A DNA stretch of 12,437 bases, taken from Desulfobacteraceae bacterium (GTDB taxonomy: Bacteria > Desulfobacterota > DSM-4660 > Desulfatiglandales > Desulfatiglandaceae). Location: contig JABMQV010000265.1 of assembly GCA_013203065.1 (NCBI GenBank), positions 1 to 12,437 on the forward strand, in the 5' to 3' direction. Each line of letters opens with the position of its first letter. Position 1 is the stretch's first letter. The notes below the pieces were generated by a model, which made no database searches, was not told where the DNA came from, and was given only the letters and a program-made list of their open reading frames with translations. This document shows, in pieces, positions 8,096 through 12,437 of the stretch. Made by a program: the position numbers and the translations under genes.

Positions 8096-8205
8096 TTCCT
8101 TTTCCCAGGTAAAGGAACGAAAATCATGGTTCCGTCACCTTCAACAGTTGCCCGTGACCCCCGCCCCCCAACTGGGCCCTCTTTAGGAATGAGCAAAAGG
8201 GTCAT
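8092..8205 (-). CDS. Candidate 37-aa small ORF exactly bridging rpoH and the TPR gene
   Basis: The ORF starts at an ATG that overlaps the rpoH stop (ATGA at 8202-8205) and ends at a TGA that overlaps the TPR gene start (ATGA at 8092-8095), so it fills the 106-bp gap completely. The product starts MTLLLIPKEGP, has a Gly/Arg-rich middle (GGRGSR, 13-18) and ends in GTMIFVPLPGKRK (25-37). No ribosome binding site precedes it, so it would be read by termination-reinitiation after rpoH. I recognise no family. Overlap at both ends is more than expected by chance for a random frame, but the alternative is an untranslated spacer. Confidence 0.4.
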   Translation of the reverse strand: MTLLLIPKEGPVGGRGSRATVEGDGTMIFVPLPGKRK

Positions 8206-9182
8206 TTTATAAAATCAGCATACTCTTCTTCAAAATTCGGAATCTCTTCCTTGAGCCACTTCTTTATGTTCTTGACAGTCTTCTCCTGAATCTGACGGAC
8301 CCTTTCGCGCGAAATACTATACTTGTCCCCCAGTTCCTGAAGCGTCATGGGTTTCTCAGCGATTATTCGCCTGTCAAAGATATCGGCCTCTTTTCCCGAA
8401 AGTGTCTTGCGGAATTGTTTGAGCTGATGCGTCAGGAGATTCCGGCTTTCTTTTTCTGATATCTCCTCATCAACCGCCTTTCCCGGATCGGGCAACAGTG
8501 CACTATAGGCCTCTCTTGAATCATCACTTACGGGAGAACTCAGAGAAACCTCCCACCCTCCAAGTCGCTGGCTCATCTCCACAACTTCCTCTTCCTTAAC
8601 ATCAAGCCGTTCAGCCAGAAGCTTGGGTTCAGGACTAAATCCTTGGGCTATCAGTTTATCCCGCTCCTTCGCCAGATTGAAAAAGAGTTTACGCTGGCTC
8701 TGGGTGGTTCCGATCTTCACCAGCTTCCAGTTATCCATGATAAATTTCAACATGTAGGCCTTAATCCAAAAAGAGGCGTAATACGAGAATTTTATGCCCC
8801 GATACGGGTCAAATTTGCCCACGGCCTGCAAAAGGCCCAAATTTCCCTCCTGAATCAGGTCTAAGAGGTTTTTGGTCCAGTAGCGGTGAAAATCCATGGC
8901 AATCTTTACAACCAGCCTGAGATTCGAAGTAATCAGGCGGTAGGCCGCCTCCTGATCATTTTTCTCCCTGACCCTGGTGCCCAATTCCTTCTCTTCTTCT
9001 CTCGTGAGTAACCGGTACCTCTTTATTTCAAGGAGGTACATTTGAAGAGGATCATAAGGAACGAGAGCCCTTTCTTCAGCCCGGACCAGGGGGGCAAGGT
9101 TTGACTCGCTAGGCATGGGAGGTGAACCCCCTTCCCCTTTTACCCGCTGTTTTTTTGACGATTTCTTTTCTGTATCCTTCAT
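8202..9182 (-). CDS. rpoH: RNA polymerase sigma-32 type factor (RpoH-like)
   Basis: The 326-residue sigma-70 family protein lacks region 1.1. Region 1.2 begins near DPLQMYLLEI (44-53), region 2 contains LIQEGNLGLLQAVGKFDPYR (109-128) and the promoter-melting and -10 recognition helix up to residue 156. QRKLFFNL (163-170) follows; it is the RpoH box that distinguishes heat-shock sigma factors. Region 4.2 is a helix-turn-helix, TLQELGDKYSISRERVRQIQ (280-299). It would direct polymerase to chaperone and protease promoters, or to an envelope regulon given its neighbours. The N-terminal 40 residues are Lys/Ser/Pro-rich and look disordered. The ATG lies 36 bp after the tyrS stop, with no visible Shine-Dalgarno and an AU-rich hairpin just upstream. 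An alternative start at codon 23 also lacks a good site. Another sigma-32-like paralogue elsewhere is possible. Confidence 0.85.
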   Translation of the reverse strand: MKDTEKKSSKKQRVKGEGGSPPMPSESNLAPLVRAEERALVPYDPLQMYLLEIKRYRLLTREEEKELGTRVREKNDQEAAYRLITSNLRLVVKIAMDFHRYWTKNLLDLIQEGNLGLLQAVGKFDPYRGIKFSYYASFWIKAYMLKFIMDNWKLVKIGTTQSQRKLFFNLAKERDKLIAQGFSPEPKLLAERLDVKEEEVVEMSQRLGGWEVSLSSPVSDDSREAYSALLPDPGKAVDEEISEKESRNLLTHQLKQFRKTLSGKEADIFDRRIIAEKPMTLQELGDKYSISRERVRQIQEKTVKNIKKWLKEEIPNFEEEYADFIK

Positions 9183-9192
9183 AAGTAATTTC

Positions 9193-9219
9193 AGAAATTG
9201 ACGGTTTTTCTCAATTTCT
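9193..9219 (-). promoter_or_regulatory. AU-rich hairpin in the tyrS-rpoH gap, candidate translational control element
   Basis: On the transcribed strand AGAAATTGA and TCAATTTCT form a perfect 9-bp stem with a 9-base loop (GAAAAACCG). The first base of the stem is the last base of the tyrS stop codon, and the stem ends 10 bases before the rpoH ATG, inside the ribosome's landing site. There is no T-run after it, so it is unlikely to be a terminator. Heat-controlled translation of rpoH through mRNA structure is known in E. coli; that this hairpin acts so is inference. Confidence 0.4.
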
Positions 9220-10448
9220 CAGCTAAACGTAAGTCTCATGTATTTTTTCTTACCCGCCCTAAGCATCAAAGAATCGTTCTCCAGATCGCCTGAGTTGATA
9301 ATCTGATCAAAGGCTTCGATCCTCTGCCCATTTATGTACCCTCCCCCCTGAGAGATCAGTCTACGGGCCGCTCCTCGGCTGGCGGTGAGAGCCACCTTTT
9401 CAAAGAGGATGTAAGCAGAAATTCCTTCCTCAAGCGCTTTCAGGCTTACGGAAAAGGTGGGCACCGACTCGGAGAATACTGACTCCCCGGTACCGAACAG
9501 CTGCCTTGAGGCTTCACGGGCCTGATCCGCCTCTTTTTGGCCGTGGCATAATTTGGTGGCCTCATAGGCGAGGACTTCTTTTGCCGCCCGGATATCCGAG
9601 CCCCGGTTTCCACCCAGTTCTTTGACTCTACTCATGGGGAGAAGGGTGAAAAACCCCAAAAAACGCTCTATGTCTCGGTCATCCTGGTTGATCCAGTACT
9701 GGTAGTACCCATAGGGGGAAGTCAATTCTGCATCGAGCCAAACCGCCCCCTTGTGCGTCTTGCCCATCTTGATCCCTGAAGAGGTGGTCAAAAGGGGGAA
9801 GGTCAGTGCATGAACCATTTCACCCTCCAGACGTCTCGTAAGGTCCGCGCCCGCCAGAATGTTGCCCCATTGGTCATTACCGCCCATCTGTATACGGCAA
9901 TCGTAGTGTTTAAACAGGTACCAAAAATCATAGGCCTGCAGGAGCATATAGTTGAATTCGATAAAATTCAGACCGGTCTCCAGCCTTGCCTTGTAACTCT
10001 CTGCCGCTAACATCCTGTTCACACTGAAATGTCGACCGATATCCCGCAAAAAGTTCACATAGCCCAGTTTCGTCAGCCAGTCGGCATTGTTTACCATAAT
10101 CGCCTTGCCATGACTGAAATCTATAAAACGGGACAGCTGCTTCTTTAGGGCCTCACCATTCTCATCGATCTCTTCCCGCGTCATGATGGGCCGCATCTCG
10201 GTCTTGCCGCTGGGATCTCCTACCAGGGCGGTGCCGCCACCTACCACGACGACGGGTCTATGCCCCGACCTCTGCATGTGTACCAGAGACATCACCGGCA
10301 GAAGGCTCCCCGCGTGCAAACTCTTGGCGGTCGGATCGAACCCGATATAACAGGTCGTCGGATGTTGTAGTAGCTCTCTCACGAGGTCCCTGTCAGTGAC
10401 CTGTTCTACAAAGCCCCTGGCCTCAAAAACCTCTAATACGTTCTCCAC
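9219..10448 (-). CDS. tyrS: Tyrosyl-tRNA synthetase
   Basis: The 409-residue cytoplasmic class I synthetase charges tRNA-Tyr with tyrosine using ATP. The Rossmann catalytic domain has the HIGH-equivalent HAGS (45-48, after FDPTAKSL), the GDPSGKTEMR loop (77-86), and the tyrosine pocket residues Tyr 167, Gln 171 and Asp 174. GGNDQWGNI (189-197) and the KMSKS-equivalent KMGKT (227-231) follow. A C-terminal S4 RNA-binding domain (about 340-409, SRGAARRLISQGGGYINGQR) completes it. Length is normal. The start is GTG at 10446-10448; no in-frame ATG lies nearby upstream and the N-terminus aligns with the E. coli protein from memory. The Shine-Dalgarno is weak. It lies 170 bp after surA and 36 bp before rpoH; it is housekeeping and probably cotranscribed with rpoH. 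Confidence 0.97.
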   Translation of the reverse strand: MENVLEVFEARGFVEQVTDRDLVRELLQHPTTCYIGFDPTAKSLHAGSLLPVMSLVHMQRSGHRPVVVVGGGTALVGDPSGKTEMRPIMTREEIDENGEALKKQLSRFIDFSHGKAIMVNNADWLTKLGYVNFLRDIGRHFSVNRMLAAESYKARLETGLNFIEFNYMLLQAYDFWYLFKHYDCRIQMGGNDQWGNILAGADLTRRLEGEMVHALTFPLLTTSSGIKMGKTHKGAVWLDAELTSPYGYYQYWINQDDRDIERFLGFFTLLPMSRVKELGGNRGSDIRAAKEVLAYEATKLCHGQKEADQAREASRQLFGTGESVFSESVPTFSVSLKALEEGISAYILFEKVALTASRGAARRLISQGGGYINGQRIEAFDQIINSGDLENDSLMLRAGKKKYMRLTFS

Positions 10449-10618
10449 TTTTCCCTGTGAGTCCTTTCTGGGAGGGTGTTCGTTCTTTTCCCCGGCACCC
10501 CATCTTCACAAAACCCAAGGATGTTAACTTCACGGACGGCCATCAACCGGACCGCACGGCAACCCCGCCCCGGGGGTGACAGCAGGGCCTCTTAGGAAGC
10601 CTTCATCTTTCGCAAATC

Positions 10619-11593
10619 TCAGAAGATAATCTTTGTGTAGGCCGTCTCCCTTAGTTCTTTGATCCAGGTGGAATACCTCTTATCCAGTTCCTCTCGGTAA
10701 AGAACGCCCTGAATCGCATCCTTGACATCCTCAAAGGGTCTGATCCCCCCCCCATGTTTTTCCACCACCTTTATGATCTGTATGCCATTGGGGATGATAA
10801 TCGGCTCGCTTACTTCCCCGGCAGACACCTCCCTGACGACTTTTCTGAGTTTCGGATTCAGTTCTGAATCCTTGAAAAAACCCATATCACCCCCCTCGCT
10901 GGCTCCGGGCCCTTGGGAGAATTGTCTGGCCAATTCCCCAAAATCTTCACCATTTTTGATCCTTGTCAGGATCTCTTCCGCCTTCCGATTAAGGGAGCGG
11001 GCTTCATCTTGATCTGATGGGTCCTTCTGTATCAACACAATAACAGCAAGGTGCGCCTTCTCCGTAGTCCTGAATTGTTCCTTATGCTTGTCGTAGTACG
11101 CTTTGATTGTCTCTTCCCGAAGGATAATCTTTGACTTCACTTCAGAGTTGATGAGTTCTACCCTTTCCAAATCGTTTTTGATGTTGGCCCTGTATTTCTC
11201 ATAAGTGAGCCCATCTTCTTTGAGCTTGGCGATCAGATCTTCCTGCGTCAAATGGTTATCCTCTTTTATTCTCTCAATGGCCGCATCCACGTTTTTGTCT
11301 GTGACGTTGATACCCAGTTCTCGGATCTTTTCAAGTGCGACCTTCTCATCGATCATCAGATCCACAATCTCGCGCCGGGTCTCAATATAGCGTTGTTCGC
11401 TCATTGCCTTCAGGTCACTTGACTCGTAACCGGTCAGTTCTTTCATCCTGTTGTTCAGTTCGTAGAGCGTTATTAACTCAGTGTTAACGATAGCTACGAC
11501 CCTGTTCCGGATTTCAGCCGAGAAACTTATATCACCGGTAAATCCATTTACCATCAATGGGAAAAGATACAGAAAAGCCTTAAAGCTTCTCAT
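10619..11593 (-). CDS. surA: SurA-like periplasmic chaperone / peptidylprolyl isomerase
   Basis: The 324-residue exported protein has an N-terminal hydrophobic signal (6-20) with probable cleavage after Ala 26 and no lipobox. The mature start, NRVVAIVNTELITLYELNNR (30-49), and the helical region to about 175 match the SurA chaperone domain. One parvulin domain follows (about 176-278; QGPGASEGGDMGFF inside it). E. coli SurA has two parvulin domains and about 430 residues, so this is the single-domain form. It would escort unfolded outer-membrane proteins across the periplasm. GGAG lies nine bases before the ATG. It is first in the minus-strand block, divergent from fhs, so its promoter should lie in 11594-11915. 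A PpiC/PrsA-type foldase name would also be defensible. Confidence 0.88.
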   Translation of the reverse strand: MRSFKAFLYLFPLMVNGFTGDISFSAEIRNRVVAIVNTELITLYELNNRMKELTGYESSDLKAMSEQRYIETRREIVDLMIDEKVALEKIRELGINVTDKNVDAAIERIKEDNHLTQEDLIAKLKEDGLTYEKYRANIKNDLERVELINSEVKSKIILREETIKAYYDKHKEQFRTTEKAHLAVIVLIQKDPSDQDEARSLNRKAEEILTRIKNGEDFGELARQFSQGPGASEGGDMGFFKDSELNPKLRKVVREVSAGEVSEPIIIPNGIQIIKVVEKHGGGIRPFEDVKDAIQGVLYREELDKRYSTWIKELRETAYTKIIF

Positions 11594-11698
11594 TTATGAA
11601 AGCTCCAGTCTGTTCAGAAGATCCTGATCAACATGGACCTTAAATTCAGCCCTCAAGTCGTATAAACCATTTTTCAGGCCACCCATCCCCTGCGTCAT
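11594..11698 (-). CDS. Candidate 34-aa upstream ORF abutting surA
   Basis: An ATG at 11696-11698 opens 34 codons ending in TAA, which is immediately followed by the surA ATG (TAAATG). The product starts MTQGMGGLKNGLYDLRAEF and ends DLLNRLELS. A TGA lies directly before its ATG in the same frame, so it cannot extend upstream. No good ribosome binding site precedes it, while the surA Shine-Dalgarno lies inside its last codons. If translated, it would couple to surA as a leader peptide. It could equally be chance. Confidence 0.25.
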   Translation of the reverse strand: MTQGMGGLKNGLYDLRAEFKVHVDQDLLNRLELS

Positions 11699-11809
11699 TC
11701 AATCTGATAATGGTCTTCCTCACAAATGGATTAGACTACCAGAAATATAGGAAAATGCAAGCATATTTGACAGGATAGGGCTTGACGACCCATTTTTTTT
11801 ATGATAGGC

Positions 11810-11842
11810 AAATTCCTTATTTTTGAAAAAGCCAAGGAATTT
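11810..11842 (+). repeat. Inverted repeat with 9-bp arms in the fhs leader
   Basis: AAATTCCTT (11810-11818) and AAGGAATTT (11834-11842) are perfect reverse complements separated by 15 bases. As DNA it could be an operator; as RNA it would form a hairpin about 73 bases before the fhs start. No T-run follows, so it is not a simple terminator. Confidence 0.5.
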
Positions 11843-11864
11843 AGCTTCTTGCTTATAGACGCGG

Positions 11865-11881
11865 AAGGGATTATATCCCTT
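11865..11881 (+). repeat. Second inverted repeat (7-bp arms) in the fhs leader
   Basis: AAGGGAT (11865-11871) and ATCCCTT (11875-11881) are perfect reverse complements around TAT. The element lies 34 bases before the fhs ATG and leaves the ribosome binding site free. It is a candidate operator or leader hairpin. Confidence 0.45.
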
Positions 11882-11900
11882 AACCGACAAAAACCATAGA

Positions 11901-11906
11901 AGGAGG
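11901..11906 (+). promoter_or_regulatory. Strong ribosome binding site for fhs
   Basis: AGGAGG is a perfect Shine-Dalgarno core, nine bases before the ATG at 11916. It fixes that start and contrasts with the weak sites in the minus-strand block, which suggests high fhs expression. Confidence 0.85.
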
Positions 11907-11915
11907 ATTAAATAG

Positions 11916-12437
11916 ATGGCTTACAATGCAGTAGAAATGGCCGACTGGCAGATCTCCGAAGCAGCGGAAGAAAACATGCCTTTGCCGCAAGAGTGGAGAG
12001 AAAAACTGGGTCTTGAAAAAGAAGAGATGCTGCCAATGGGCAGACTGGGCAAATTAGACTTTCTGAAAATCATTGACCGCCTGGGGGACAAACCGGACGG
12101 GAAGTACATCGAGGTGACCGCCATTACCCCCACCCCATTAGGGGAAGGAAAAAGCACCACCTCTTGCGGTCTGATGGAAGGTATGGGCAAATTGGGCCTC
12201 AACGTGGGAGGCGCCCTCAGACAACCCTCGGGTGGACCCACCATGAATATCAAAGGAACCGCAGCCGGTGGGGGTAACTCGCTGCTCATCCCCATGACCG
12301 AATTCTCCCTGGGCCTCACAGGGGATATCAACGACATCATGAATGCCCACAACCTGGCCATGGTGGCCCTGACCAGCCGTATGCAGCACGAGCGCAACTA
12401 TGATGATGAGAAGCTGGAACGTCTCTCCGGCATGAAA
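11916..12437 (+). CDS. fhs: Formate--tetrahydrofolate ligase, N-terminal part (3' truncated by window)
   Basis: The frame is open for 174 codons to the window end; the full enzyme is usually about 550-600 residues. It makes 10-formyl-THF from formate, THF and ATP in the cytoplasm, a step of the methyl branch of the Wood-Ljungdahl pathway and of one-carbon supply. The P-loop is [12 protein letters not shown] (71-82). The substrate segment [20 protein letters not shown] (100-119) and LTGDIND...AHNLA (134-148) follow. Most bacterial enzymes have REPS and FGIKGGAAGGG here; the Gln after Arg and the HE near residue 158 recall the synthetase domain of eukaryotic C1-THF synthase, while MNIKGT is unusual. 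It is transcribed away from the envelope block from its own promoter. Identity as an FTHFS is firm; the substitutions leave the subfamily and physiological direction open. Confidence 0.94.
   Translation, partial: MAYNAVEMADWQISEAAEENMPLPQEWREKLGLEKEEMLPMGRLGKLDFLKIIDRLGDKPDGKYIEVTAITPTPLGEGKSTTSCGLMEGMGKLGLNVGGALRQPSGGPTMNIKGTAAGGGNSLLIPMTEFSLGLTGDINDIMNAHNLAMVALTSRMQHERNYDDEKLERLSGMK

Larger units (their letters stand above)
11594..11915. other. 322-bp divergent intergenic region between surA and fhs
   Basis: This region must hold the promoters for both surA (leftward) and fhs (rightward). The surA-proximal 105 bp are spanned by the 34-codon ORF. The central part, 11699-11809, is AT-rich, with a TTGACA at 11767-11772 and TTGACG at 11782-11787, but I find no well-spaced -10 partner for either, so no promoter is assigned. 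The fhs-proximal part holds two perfect inverted repeats (11810-11842 and 11865-11881) and a strong ribosome binding site. No tRNA, small RNA or riboswitch class could be recognised. Confidence 0.6.

Noticed and set aside
8150..8185. G/C-rich run after rpoH as a transcription terminator
   Set aside because: No self-complementary stem followed by a T-run on the transcribed strand; the next gene start is coupled by overlap through the small ORF.
9219..10448. HAGS instead of HIGH-type HxGH in tyrosyl-tRNA synthetase as a sign of a defective enzyme
   Set aside because: Variation at the last position of this motif is, as far as I recall, common in TyrRS of several phyla, and all other catalytic motifs and the S4 domain are intact.
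10433..10543. 36-codon minus-strand ORF in the surA-tyrS gap, overlapping the tyrS start
   Set aside because: No ribosome binding site, no flush junction with surA, and it ends well inside tyrS; the rest of the 170-bp gap is GC-rich without a convincing hairpin or T-box-like element.
11766..11795. Possible sigma-32-like promoter (TTTGACA, 16-base spacer, CCCATT) before fhs
   Set aside because: Both boxes deviate from consensus and the spacing is marginal; in this AT-rich stretch such partial matches are expected by chance.
11921..12397. 158-codon open frame on the minus strand opposite fhs
   Set aside because: It is the antisense shadow of a clearly conserved FTHFS with a perfect ribosome binding site; the translation is Pro/Ser-rich without any domain.

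Overview
The window looks like a chromosomal segment of a Gram-negative anaerobe, most likely a member of the Desulfobacterota (former Deltaproteobacteria). The evidence is the lipid A exporter MsbA, LPS-core-type glycosyltransferases and an outer-membrane lipoprotein pair. A sigma-32-type factor and the start of a formate--tetrahydrofolate ligase of the kind used in one-carbon/Wood-Ljungdahl metabolism fit the same picture. Base composition is close to balanced by eye. No RNA genes, insertion sequences, CRISPR arrays or phage genes were seen. The taxonomic call is an inference from gene content only.

Layout: the C-terminal end of an unidentified plus-strand gene (1-141) runs convergently into a long minus-strand block from 11593 down to 175. 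In transcription order this block encodes a SurA-like periplasmic chaperone/isomerase, tyrosyl-tRNA synthetase, an RpoH-like sigma factor, a 15-repeat TPR lipoprotein and a LolB-like lipoprotein. Two family-2 glycosyltransferases (the first WaaE-like), MsbA and a GT-C (family 39-like) membrane glycosyltransferase follow. Gaps are short from tyrS to the last gene, and several starts overlap or abut the preceding stop. From rpoH onward this therefore reads as one operon; surA is separated from tyrS by 170 bp. On the other side of a 322-bp divergent region (11594-11915), fhs is read rightward and is cut off by the window end.

Functional theme: envelope biogenesis. SurA helps fold outer-membrane proteins, the LolB-like and TPR lipoproteins belong to outer-membrane assembly, the GT2 enzymes extend lipid A-core, MsbA flips it across the inner membrane, and the GT-C enzyme would add a sugar on the periplasmic face. 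A heat-shock-type sigma factor sits inside this block.

Points for a second look: an AU-rich 9-bp hairpin lies just upstream of the rpoH start, where no Shine-Dalgarno is visible (candidate RNA thermometer). A 37-codon ORF fills the rpoH-TPR gap with ATGA overlaps at both ends. Two other tiny ORFs fit flush between neighbours (before surA; between msbA and the GT-C gene), and an in-frame open extension lies behind the stop of the second GT2. The fhs leader has two perfect inverted repeats, and the fhs product carries an atypical active-site segment. I saw no clearly new multi-gene system; the micro-ORFs and the rpoH hairpin are the best candidates for something undescribed.
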